The notes beneath the pieces are model-generated. The model saw only the letters and a program-made list of their open reading frames with translations. It was not told where the DNA came from and ran no database searches. A stretch of DNA of 64,000 nt from Gibbula magus (Eukaryota > Mollusca > Gastropoda > Trochida > Trochidae), in NCBI GenBank assembly GCA_936450465.1, contig OW388300.1, positions 23,499,232-23,563,231 of the forward strand, in the 5' to 3' direction. The position numbers were made by a program, and so were the translations under genes. Below, in pieces: positions 23,501-37,020 of this stretch (position 1 is the stretch's first letter; each line of letters starts with the position of its first letter).

Positions 23501-26500
23501 TCAATCATTTCATTGATCTAGGTGAGCTCCCTTAATACTGCCTGACAATCTTTGTATTCAATCATTACATAGATCTAGTTCAGCTCCCTAAAAACTACCT
23601 TACAAGCTTTGTATTCAGTCATTACATTGATCTAGTTGAGCTCCCTCAATACTACCTGACAATCTTTGTATTCAGTCATTACTTTGATCTAGTTGAGCTC
23701 CCTCAATACTACCTGACAATCTTTGTATTCAATCATTACATTGATCAGGTTCAACTCCCTAAATACTACCTGGCAAGCTTTGTATTCAATCATTACCTTG
23801 ATCTAGTTGAGCTCCCTCAATACTACCTCACAATCTTTGTATTCAATCATTACATAGATGTAGTTGAGCTCCCTCAATACTATCTTACAAGCTATGATTT
23901 CAGTCGTTACATTGATCTAGTTGAGCTCCCTCAATACTACCTGACAATCTTTGTATTCAATCAATACATAAATCTAGTTGATCTCCCTCAATACTATCTT
24001 ACAAGCTTTGAATTCAATCATTACATTGTTCTAGTTGAGCTCCCTCAATACTACCTGACAAGCTTTGAATTCAATCATTACATTGATCTAGTTGAGCTCC
24101 CTCAATACTACCTCACAATCTTTGTATTCAATCAATACATAGATCTAGTTGAGCTCCCTCAATACTATCTTACAAGCTTTGATTTCAATCGTTACATTGA
24201 TCTAGTTGAGCTCCCTCAATACTACCTGACAATCTTTTTATTCAATCAATACATAGATCTTGTTGATCTCCCTCAAAACTATATTACAAGCTTTGAATTC
24301 AATCATAACATTGATCTAGTTGAGCTCCCTCAATACTACCTGACAAGCTTTGAATTCAATCATAACATAGATCTAGTTGAGCTTCCTAAAACTACCTTAC
24401 AATATTTGTATTCAATCATTACATAGATCTAGTTGAGCTCCCTAAAACTACATTACAATCTTTGTATTCAATCATTACATTGATCAAGTTGAGCTCTCTC
24501 AATACTACCTGACAAGCTTTGTATTCAATCATTACATTGATCTAGTTGAGCCCTCTAAATACAACCTTACAAGCTTTGAATTCAATCATTACATTGATCT
24601 AGTTGAGCTAACTAAAAACTACCTTACAATCTTTGTATTCAATCATTATTTTGAACCAGTTGAGTTACCTCAATACTACCTGACAAGCTTTGAATTCAAT
24701 CATTACATTGATCTAGTTGAGCTCCCTCAATACTACCTTACATGCTTTGTATTCAATCATTACATTGATTTAGTTGAGCTCCCTCAATATTACCGTACAA
24801 GCTTTGTATTCAATCATTACATTGATCTAGTTGAGCTCCCTCAATACTACCTGACAAGCTTTGTATTCAATCATTACATTGATCTAGTTGAGCCCTCTAA
24901 ATACAACCTTACAAGCTTTGAATTCAATCATTACATTGATCTAGTTGAGCTCCCTTAATACTACCTGACAATCTTTGTATTCAATCATTACATAGATCTA
25001 GTTCAGCTCCCTAAAAACTACCTTACAAGCTTTATATTCAGTCATTACATTGATCTAGTTGAGCTCCCTCAATACTACCTGACAATCTTTGTATTCAGTC
25101 ATTACTTTGATCTAGTTGAGCTCCCTCATTACTACCTGACAATCTTTGTATTCAATCATTACATTGATCAGGTTCAACTCCCTAAATACTACCTGGCAAG
25201 CTTTGAATTCAATCATTACCTTGATCTAGTTGAGCTCCCTCAATACTACCTCACAATCTTTGTATTCAATCATTACATAGATGTAGTTGAGCTCCCTCAA
25301 TACTATCTTACAAGCTATGATTTCAGTCGTTTGATTGATCTAGTTGAGCTCCCTCAATACTACCTGACAATCTTTGTATTCAATCAATACATAAATCTAG
25401 TTGATCTCCCTCAATACTATCTTACAAGCTTTGAATTCAATCATTACATTGTTCTAGTTGAGCTCCCTCAATACTACCTGACAAGCTTTGAATTCAATCA
25501 TTACATTGATCTAGTTGAGCTCCCTCAATACTACCTCACAATCTTTGTATTCAATCAATACATAGATCTAGTTGAGCTCCCTCAAAACTATCTTACAAGC
25601 TTTGATTTCAATCGTTACATTGATCTAGTTGAGCTCCCTCAATACTACCTGACAATCTTTGTATTCAATCAATACATAGATCTTGTTGATCTCCCTCAAA
25701 ACTATATTACAAGCTTTGAATTCAATCATAACATTGATCTAGTTGAGCTCCCTCAATACTACCTGACAATCTTTGTATTCAATCAATACATTGATCTAGT
25801 TGATCTCCCTCAACGCTACCTGACAATCTTTGTATTCAATCATAACATTGATCTAGGTGAGTTCCCTCAATACTACCTTACAAGCTTTGTATTCAATCAT
25901 TACATTGATCTAGTTGAGCTAACTAAAAACTACCTTACAATCTTTGTATTCAATCATTATTTTGAACCAGTTGAGTTACCTCAATACTACCTGACAAGCT
26001 TTGAATTCAATCATTACATTGATCTAGTTGAGCTCCCTCAATACTACCTTACATGCTTTGTATTCAATCATTACATTGATTTAGTTGAGCTCCCTCAATA
26101 TTACCGTACAAGCTTTGTATTCAATCATTACATTGATCTAGTTGAGCTCCCTCAATACTACCTGACAAGCTTTGTATTCAATCATTACATTGATCTAGTT
26201 GAGCCCTCTAAATACAACCTTACAAGCTTTGAATTCAATCATTACATTGATCTAGTTGAGCTCCCTTAATACTACCTGACAATCTTTGTATTCAATCATT
26301 ACATAGATCTAGTTGAGCTCCCTAAAACTACCTTACAATCTTTGTATTCAATCATTACATTCATCTAGTTGAGCTCCCTCAATACTACCTGACAAGCTTT
26401 GTATTCAATCATTACATTGATCAAGTTGAGCTCCCTAAATACTACCTGACAAGCTTTGTATTCAATCATTACATTGATCTAGTTGAGCTCCCTCAATACT

Positions 26501-29500
26501 ATCTTACAAAATTTGAATTCAATCATTTCATTGATCTAGGTGAGCTCCCTTAATACTGCCTGACAATCTTTGTATTCAATCATTACATAGATCTAGTTCA
26601 GCTCCCTAAAAACTACCTTACAAGCTTTGTATTCAGTCATTACATTGATCTAGTTGAGCTCCCTCAATACTACCTGACAATCTTTGTATTCAATCATTAC
26701 ATTGATCTAGTTGAGCTCCCTTAATACTACCTGACAATCTTTGTATTCAATCATTACATAGATCTAGTTGAGCTCCCTAAAACTACCTTACAATCTTTGT
26801 ATTCAATCATTACATTGATATAGTTGAGCTCCCTCAATACTACCTGACAAGCTTTGTATTCAATCATTACATTGATCAAGTTGAGCTCCCTAAATACTAC
26901 CTGACAAGCTTTGTATTCAATCATTACATTGATCTAGTTGAGCTCCCTCAATACTATCTTCCAAAATTTGAATTCAATCATTTCATTGATCTAGGTGAGC
27001 TCCCTTAATACTGCCTGACAATCTTTGTATTCAATCATTACATAGATCTAGTTCAGCTCCCTCAATACTACCTGACAATCTTTGTATTCAGTCATTACTT
27101 TGATCTAGTTGAGCTCCCTCATTACTACCTGACAATCTTTGTATTCAATCATTACATTGATCAGGTTCAACTCCCTAAATACTACCTGGCAAGCTTTGAA
27201 TTCAATCATTACCTTGATCTAGTTGAGCTCCCTCAATACTACCTCACAATCTTTGTATTCAATCATTACATAGATGTAGTTGAGCTCCCTCAATACTATC
27301 TTACAAGCTATGATTTCAGTCGTTACATTGATCTAGTTGAGCTCCCTCAATACTACCTGACAATCTTTGTATTCAATCAATACATAAATCTAGTTGATCT
27401 CCCTCAATACTATCTTACAAGCTTTGAATTCAATCATTACATTGTTCTAGTTGAGCTCCCTCAATACTACCTGACAAGCTTTGAATTCAATCATTACATT
27501 GATCTAGTTGAGCTCCCTCAATACAACCTCACAATCTTTGTATTCAATCAATACATAGATCTAGTTGAGCTCCCTCAATACTATCTTACAAGCTTTGATT
27601 TCAATCGTTACATTGATCTAGTTGAGCTCCCTCAATACTACCTGACAATCTTTGTATTCAATCAATACATAGATCTTGTTGATCTCCCTCAAAACTATAT
27701 TACAAGCTTTGAATTCAATCATAACATTGATCTAGTTGAGCTCCCTCAATATTACCTGACAAGCTTTGAATTCAATCATAACATAGATCTAGTTGAGCTT
27801 CCTAAAACTACCTTACAATATTTGTATTCAATCATTACATAGATCTAGTTGAGCTCCCTAAAACTACATTACAATCTTTGTATTCAATCATTACATTGAT
27901 CTAGTTGAGCTCTCTCAATACTACCTGACAAGCTTTGTATTCAATCATTACATTGATCTAGTTGAGCCCTCTAAATACAACCTTACAAGCTTTGAATTCA
28001 ATCATTACATTGATCTAGTTGAGCTCCCTTAATACTACCTGACAATCTTTGTATTCAATCATTACATAGATCTAGTTGAGCTCCCTAAAACTACCTTACA
28101 ATCTTTGTATTCAATCATTACATTGATCTAGTTGAGCTCCCTCAATACTACCTGACAAGCTTTGTATTCAATCATTACATTGATCAAGTTGAGCTCCCTA
28201 AATACTACCTGACAAGCTTTGTATTCAATCATTACATTGATCTAGTTGAGCTCCCTCAATACTACCTGACAAGCTTTGTATTCAATCATTACATTGATCA
28301 AGTTGAGCTCCCTAAATACTACCTGACAAGCTTTGTATTCAATCATTACATTGATCTAGTTGAGCTCCCTCAATACTATCTTACAAAATTTGAATTCAAT
28401 CATTTCATTGATCTAGGTGAGCTCCCTTAATACTGCCTGACAATCTTTGTATTCAATCATTACATAGATCTAGTTCAGCTCCCTAAAAACTACCTTACAA
28501 GCTTTGTATTCAGTCATTACATTGATCTAGTTGAGCTCCCTCAATACTACCTGACAATCTTTGTATTCAGTCATTACTTTGATCTAGTTGAGCTCCCTCA
28601 ATACTACCTGACAATCTTTGTATTCAATCATTACATTGATCAGGTTCAACTCCCTAAATACTACCTGGCAAGCTTTGAATTCAATCATTACCTTGATCTA
28701 GTTGAGCTCCCTCAATACTACCTCACAATCTTTGTATTCAATCATTACATAGATCTAGTTGAGCTCCCTCAATACTATCTTACAAGCTATGATTTCAGTC
28801 GTTACATTGATCTAGTTGAGCTCCCTCAATACTACCTGACAATCTTTGTATTCAATCAATACATAAATCTAGTTGATCTCCCTCAATACTATCTTACAAG
28901 CTTTGAATTCAATCATTACATTGTTCTAGTTGAGCTCCCTCAATACTACCTGACAAGCTTTGAATTCAATCATTACATTGATCTAGTTGAGCTCCCTCAA
29001 TACTACCTCACAATCTTTGTATTCAATCAATACATAGATCTAGTTGAGCTCCCTCAATACTATCTTACAAGCTTTGATTTCAATCGTTACATTGATCTAG
29101 TTGAGCTCCCTCAATACTACCTGACAATCTTTGTATTCAATCAATACATAGATCTTGTTGATCTCCCTCGAAACTATATTACAAGCTTTGAATTCAATCA
29201 TAACATTGATCTAGTTGAGCTCCCTCAATACTACCTGACAAGCTTTGAATTCAATCATAACATAGATCTAGTTGAGCTTCCTAAAACTACCTTACAATAT
29301 TTGTATTCAATCATTACATAGATCTAGTTGAGCTCCCTAAAACTACATTACAATCTTTGTATTCAATCATTACATTGATCTAGTTGAGCTCTCTCAATAC
29401 TACCTGACAAGCTTTGTATTCAATCATTACATTGATCTAGTTGAGCCCTCTAAATACAACCTTACAAGCTTTGAATTCAATCATTACATTGATCTAGTTG

Positions 29501-32500
29501 AGCTCCCTTAATACTACCTGACAATCTTTGTATTCAATCATTACATAGATCTATTTGAGCTCCCTAAAACTACCTTACAATCTTTGTATTCAATCATTAC
29601 ATTGATCTAGTTGAGCTCCCTCAATACTACCTGACAAGCTTTGTATTCAATCATTACATTGATCAAGTTGAGCTCCCTAAATACTACCTGACAAGCTTTG
29701 TATTCAATCATTACATTGATCTAGTTGAGCTCCCTCAATACTATCTTACAACCTTTGAATTCAATCATTTCATTTATCAGGTTCAACTCCCTAAATACTA
29801 CCTGGCAAGCTTTGAATTCAATCATTACCTTGATCTAGTTGAGCTCCCTCAATACTACCTCACAATCTTTGTATTCAATCATTACATAGATGTAGTTGAG
29901 CTCCCTCAATACTATCTTACAAGCTATGATTTCAGTCGTTACATTGATCTAGTTGAGCTCCCTCAATACTACCTGACAATCTTTGTATTCAATCAATACA
30001 TAAATCTAGTTGATCTCCCTCAATACTATCTTACAAGCTTTGAATTCAATCATTACATTGTTCTAGTTGAGCTCCCTCAATACTACCTGACAAGCTTTGA
30101 ATTCAATCATTACATTGATCTAGTTGAGCTCCCTCAATACTACCTCACAATCTTTGTATTCAATCAATACATAGATCTAGTTGAGCTCCCTCAATACTAT
30201 CTTACAAGCTTTGATTTCAATCGTTACATTGATCTAGTTGAGCTCCCTCAATACTACCTGACAATCTTTGTATTCAATCAATACATAGATCTTGTTGATC
30301 TCCCTCAAAACTATATTACAAGCTTTGAATTCAATCATAACATTGATCTAGTTGAGCTCCCTCAATACTACCTGACAAGCTTTGAATTCAATCATAACAT
30401 AGATCTAGTTGAGCTTCCTAAAACTACCTTACAATATTTGTATTCAATCATTACATAGATCTAGTTGAGCTCCCTAAAACTACATTACAATCTTTGTATT
30501 CAGTCATTACATTGATCTAGTTGAGCTCTCTCAATACTACCTGACAAGCTTTGTATTCAATCATTACATTGATCTAGTTGAGCCCTCTAAATAAAACCTT
30601 ACAAGCTTTGAATTCAATCATTACATTGATCTAGTTGAGCTCCCTTAATACTACCTGACAATCTTTGTATTCAATCATTACATAGATCTAGTTGAGCTCC
30701 CTAAAACTACCTTACAATCTTTGTATTCAATCATTACATTGATCTAGTTGAGCTCCCTCAATACTACCTGACAAGCTTTGTATTCAATCATTACATTGAT
30801 CAAGTTGAGCTCCCTAAATACTACCTGACAAGCTTTGTATTCAATCATTACATTGATCTAGTTGAGCTCCCTCAATACTATCTTACAACCTTTGAATTCA
30901 ATCATTTCATTTATCAGGTTCAACTCCCTAAATACTACCTGGCAAGCTTTGAATTCAATCATTACCTTGATCTAGTTGAGATCCCTCAATACTACCTCAC
31001 AATCTTTGTATTCAATCATTACATAGATGTATTTGAGCTCCCTCAATACTATCTTACAAGCTATGAATTCAATCATTTCATTGATCTAGGTGAGCTCCCT
31101 TAATACTGCCTGACAATCTTTGTATTCAATCATTACATAGATCTAGTTCAGCTCCCTAAAAACTACCTTACAAGCTTTGTATTCAGTCATTACATTGATC
31201 TAGTTGAGCTCCCTCAATACTACCTGACAATCTTTGTATTCAGTCATTACTTTGATCTAGTTGAGCTCCCTCAATACTACCTGACAATCTTTGTATTCAA
31301 TCATTACATTGATCAGGTTCAACTCCCTAAATACTACCTGGCAAGCTTTGAATTCAATCATTACCTTGATCTAGTTGATCTCCCTCAATACTACATCACA
31401 ATCTTTGTATTCAATCATTACATAGATCTAGTTGAGCTCCCTCAATACTATCTTACAAGCTATGATTTCAGTCGTTACATTGATCTAGTTGAGCTCCCTC
31501 AATACTACCTGACAATCTTTGTATTCAATCAATACATAAATCTAGTTGATCTCCCTCAATACTATCTTACAAGCTTTGAATTCAATCATTACATTGATCT
31601 AGTTGAGCTCCCTCAATACTACCTGACAAGCTTTGAATTCAATCATTACATTGATCTAGTTGAGCTCCCTCAATACTACCTCACAATCTTTGTATTCAAT
31701 CAATACATAGATGTAGTTGAGCTCCCTCAATACTATCTTACAAGCTTTGATTTCAATCGTTACATTGATCTAGTTGAGCTCCCTCAATACTACCTGACAA
31801 TCTTTGTATTCAATCAATACATAGATCTTGTTGATCTCCCTCAAAACTTTATTACAAGCTTTGAATTCAATCATAACATTGATCTAGTTGAGCTTCCTAT
31901 AACTGCCTTACAATATTTGTATTCAATCATTACATAGATCTAGTTGAGCTCCCTAAAACAACATTACAATCTTTGTATTCAATCATTACATTCATCTAGT
32001 TGAACTCCCTCAATACTACCTGACAAGCTTTGTATTCAATCATTACATTGAAAAAGTTGAGCTCCCTAAATACTACCTGACAAGCTTTGAATTCAATCAT
32101 TACATTGATCTAGTTGAGCTCTCTTAATACTACCTGACAATCTTTGTATTCAATCATTACATAGATCTAGTTGAGCTCCCTAAAACTACCTTACAATCTT
32201 TGTATTCAATCATTACATTCATCTAGTTGAGCTCCCTCAATACTACCTGACAAGCTTTGTATTCAACCATTACATTGATCAAGTAGAGCTCCCTAAATAC
32301 TACCTGACAAGCTTTGTATTCAATCATTACATTGATCTAGTTGAGCTCCCTCAATACTATCTTACAACCTTTGAATTCAATCATTTCATTGATCTAGGTG
32401 AGCTCCCTTAATACTGCCTGACAATCTTTGTATTCAATCATTACATAGATCTAGTTCAGCTCCCTAAAAACTACCTTACAAGCTTTGTATTCAGTCATTA

Positions 32501-35500
32501 CATTGATCTAGTTGAGCTCCCTCAATACTACCTGACAATCTTTGTATTCAGTCATTACTTTGATCTAGTTGAGCTCCCTCAATACTACCTGACAATCTTT
32601 GTATTCAATCATTACATTGATCAGGTTCAACTCCCTAAATACTACCTGGCAAGCTTTGAATTCAATCATTACCTTGATCTAGTTGATCTCCCTCAATACT
32701 ACCTCACAATCTTTGTATTCAATCATTACATAGATCTAGTTGAGCTCCCTCAATACTATCTTACAAGCTATGATTTCAGTCGTTACATTGATCTAGTTGA
32801 GCTCCCTCAATACTACCTGACAATCTTTGTATTCAATCAATACATAAATCTAGTTGATCTCCCTCAATACTATCTTACAAGCTTTGAATTCAATCATTAC
32901 ATTGATCTAGTTGAGCTCCCTCAATACTACCTGACAAGCTTTGAATTCAATCATTACATTGATCTAGTTGAGCTCCCTCAATACTACCTCACAATCTTTG
33001 TATTCAATCAATACATAGATGTAGTTGAGCTCCCTCAATACTATCTTACAAGCTTTGATTTCAATCGTTACATTGATCTAGTTGAGCTCCCTCAATACTA
33101 CCTGACAATCTTTGTATTCAATCAATACATAGATCTTGTTGATCTCCCTCAAAACTTTATTACAAGCTTTGAATTCAATCATAACATTGATCTAGTTGAG
33201 CTTCCTAAAACTGCCTTACAATATTTGTATTCAATCATTACATAGATCTAGTTGAGCTCCCTAAAACAACATTACAATCTTTGTATTCAATCATTACATT
33301 CATCTAGTTGAACTCCCTCAATACTACCTGACAAGCTTTGTATTCAATCATTACATTGAAAAAGTTGAGCTCCCTAAATACTACCTGACAAGCTTTGAAT
33401 TCAATCATTACATTGATCTAGTTGAGCTCTCTTAATACTACCTGACAATCTTTGTATTCAATCATTACATAGATCTAGTTGAGCTCCCTAAAACTACCTT
33501 ACAATCTTTGTATTCAATCATTACATTCATCTAGTTGAGCTCCCTCAATACTACCTGACAAGCTTTGTATTCAATCATTACATTGGTCAAGTAGAGCTCC
33601 CTAAATACTACCTGACAAGCTTTGTATTCAATCATTACATTGATCTAGTTGAGCTCCCTCAATACTATCTTACAACCTTTGAATTCAATCATTTCATTGA
33701 TCTAGGTGAGCTCCCTTAATACTGCCTGACAATCTTTGTATTCAATCATTACATAGATCTAGTTCAGCTCCCTAAAAACTACCTTACAAGCTTTGTATTC
33801 AGTCATTACATTGATCTAGTTGAGCTCCCTCAATACTACCTGACAATCTTTGTATTCAGTCATTACTTTGATCTAGTTGAGCTCCCTCAATACTACCTGA
33901 CAATCTTTGTATTCAATCATTACATTGATCAGGTTCAACTCCCTAAATACTACCTGGCAAGCTTTGAATTCAATCATTACCTTGATCTAGTTGATCTCCC
34001 TCAATACTACCTCACAATCTTTGTATTCAATCATTACATAGATCTAGTTGAGCTCCCTCAATACTATCTTACAAGCTATGATTTCAGTCGTTACATTGAT
34101 CTAGTTGAGCTCCCTCAATACTACCTGACAAGCTTTGAATTCAATCATTACATTGATCTAGTTGAGCTCCCTCAATACTACCTCACAATCTTTGTATTCA
34201 ATCAATACATAGATGTAGTTGAGCTCCCTCAATACTATCTTACAAGCTTTGATTTCAATCGTTACATTGATCTAGTTGAGCTCCCTCAATACTACCTGAC
34301 AATCTTTGTATTCAATCAATACATAGATCTTGTTGATCTCCCTCAAAACTTTATTACAAGCTTTGAATTCAATCATAACATTGATCTAGTTGAGCTTCCT
34401 AAAACTACCTTACAATATTTGTATTCAATCATTTCATAGATCTAGTTGAGCTCCCTAAAACTACATTACAATCTTTGTATTCAATCATTACATTCATCTA
34501 GTTGAACTCCCTCAATACTACCTGACAAGCTTTGTATTCAATCATTACATTGAAAAAGTTGAGCTCCCTAAATACTACCTGACAAGCTTTGAATTCAATC
34601 ATTACATTGATCTAGTTGAGCTCTCTTAATACTACCTGACAATCTTTGTATTCAATCATTACATAGATCTAGTTGAGCTCCCTAAAACTACCTTACAATC
34701 TTTGTATTCAATCATTACATTCATCTAGTTGAGCTCCCTCAATACTACCTGACAAGCTTTGTATTCAATCATTACATTGATCAAGTAGAGCTCCCTCAAT
34801 ACTACCTGACAAGCTTTGTATTCAATCATTACATTGATCTAGTTGAGCTCCCTCAATACTATCTTACAACCTTTGAATTCAATCATTTCATTGATCTAGG
34901 TGAGCTCCCTTAATACTGCCTGACAATCTTTGTATTCAATCATTACATAGATCTAGTTCAGCTCCCTAAAAACTACCTTACAAGCTTTGTATTCAGTCAT
35001 TACATTGATCTAGTTGAGCTCCCTCAATACTACCTGACAATCTTTGTATTCAGTCATTACTTTGATCTAGTTGAGCTCCCTCAATACTACCTGACAATCT
35101 TTGTATTCAATCATTACATTGATCAGGTTCAACTCCCTAAATACTACCTGGCAAGCTTTGAATTCAATCATTACCTTGATCTAGTTGATCTCCCTCAATA
35201 CTACCTCACAATCTTTGTATTCAATCATTACATAGATCTAGTTGAGCTCCCTCAATACTATCTTACAAGCTATGATTTCAGTCGTTACATTGATCTAGTT
35301 GAGCTCCCTCAATACTACCTGACAATCTTTGTATTCAATCAATACATAAATCTAGTTGATCTCCCTCAATACTATCTTACAAGCTTTGAATTCAATCATT
35401 ACATTGATCTAGTTGAGCTCCCTCAATACTACCTCACAATCTTTGTATTCAATCAATACATAGATGTAGTTGAGCTCCCTCAATACTATCTTACAAGCTT

Positions 35501-37020
35501 TGATTTCAATCGTTACATTGATCTAGTTGAGCTCCCTCAATACTACCTGACAATTTTTGTATTCAATCAATACATAGATCTTGTTGATCTCCCTCAAAAC
35601 TTTATTACAAGCTTTGAATTCAATCATAACATTGATCTAGTTGAGCTTCCTAAAACTGCCTTACAATATTTGTATTCAATCATTACATAGATCTAGTTGA
35701 GCTCCCTAAAACAACATTACAATCTTTGTATTCAATCATTACATTCATCTAGTTGAACTCCCTCAATACTACCTGACAAGCTTTGTATTCAATCATTACA
35801 TTGAAAAAGTTGAGCTCCCTAAATACTACCTGACAAGCTTTGAATTCAATCATTACATTGATCTAGTTGAGCTCTCTTAATACTACCTGACAATCTTTGT
35901 ATTCAATCATTACATAGATCTAGTTGAGCTCCCTAAAACTACCTTACAATCTTTGTATTCAATCATTACATTCATCTAGTTGAGCTCCCTCAATACTACC
36001 TGACAAGCTTTGTATTCAATCATTACATTGATCAAGTAGAGCTCCCTAAATACTACCTGACAAGCTTTGTATTCAATCATTACATTGATCTAGTTGAGCT
36101 CCCTCAATACTATCTTACAACCTTTGAATTCAATCATTTCATTGATCTAGGTGAGCTCCCTTAATACTGCCTGACAATCTTTGTATTCAATCATTACATA
36201 GATCTAGTTCAGCTCCCTAAATACTACCTTACAAGCTTTGTATTCAGTCATTACATTGATCTAGTTGAGCTCCCTCAATACTACCTGACAATCTTTGTAT
36301 TCAGTCATTACTTTGATCTAGTTGAGCTCCCTCAATACTACCTGACAATCTTTGTATTCAATCATTACATTGATCAGGTTCAACTCCCTAAATACTACCT
36401 GGCAAGCTTTGAATTCAATCATTACCTTGATCTAGTTGATCTCCCTCAATACTACCTCACAATCTTTGTATTCAATCATTACATAGATCTAGTTGAGCTC
36501 CCTCAATACTATCTTACAAGCTATGATTTCAGTCGTTACATTGATCTAGTTGAGCTCCCTCAATACTACCTGACAAGCTTTGAATTCAATCATTACATTG
36601 ATCTAGTTGAGCTCCCTCAATACTACCTCACAATCTTTGTATTCAATCAATACATAGATGTAGTTGAGCTCCCTCAATACTATCTTACAAGCTTTGATTT
36701 CAATCGTTACATTGATCTAGTTGAGCTCCCTCAATACTACCTGACAATCTTTGTATTCAATCAATACATAGATCTTGTTGATCTCCCTCAAAACTTTATT
36801 ACAAGCTTTGAATTCAATCATAACATTGATCTAGTTGAGCTTCCTAAAACTACCTTACAATATTTGTATTCAATCATTACATAGATCTAGTTGAGCTCCC
36901 TAAAACTACATTACAATCTTTGTATTCAATCATTACATTCATCTAGTTGAACTCCCTCAATACTACCTGACAAGCTTTGTATTCAATCATTACATTGAAA
37001 AAGTTGAGCTCCCTAAATAC
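23501..37020. repeat. Satellite block with a family of 1.1-2.0 kb higher-order repeats (best unit 1,308 bp, 23-mer)
   Basis: The anchor ATCAGGTTCAACTCC, preceded by G or T, occurs at 23,743, 25,166, 27,159, 28,638, 29,775, 30,912, 31,311, 32,619, 33,927, 35,121 and 36,372. Intervals are 1,423, 1,993, 1,479, 1,137, 1,137, 399, 1,308, 1,308, 1,194 and 1,251 bp. Nearly all equal a whole number of 57-bp monomers minus 2 or 3 bases, because each unit carries the same few 56-bp CTAAAACTACC monomers. The shorter late units lack exactly two and exactly one monomer relative to 1,308. Shared variants include GGCAAGC, GCTATGATTTCAGTCG and GAAAAAGTTGAGC. The longest open repeat frame of the window (312 codons, 25,331-26,269) lies here and ends at a CTTAATAC monomer. 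Confidence 0.95.
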
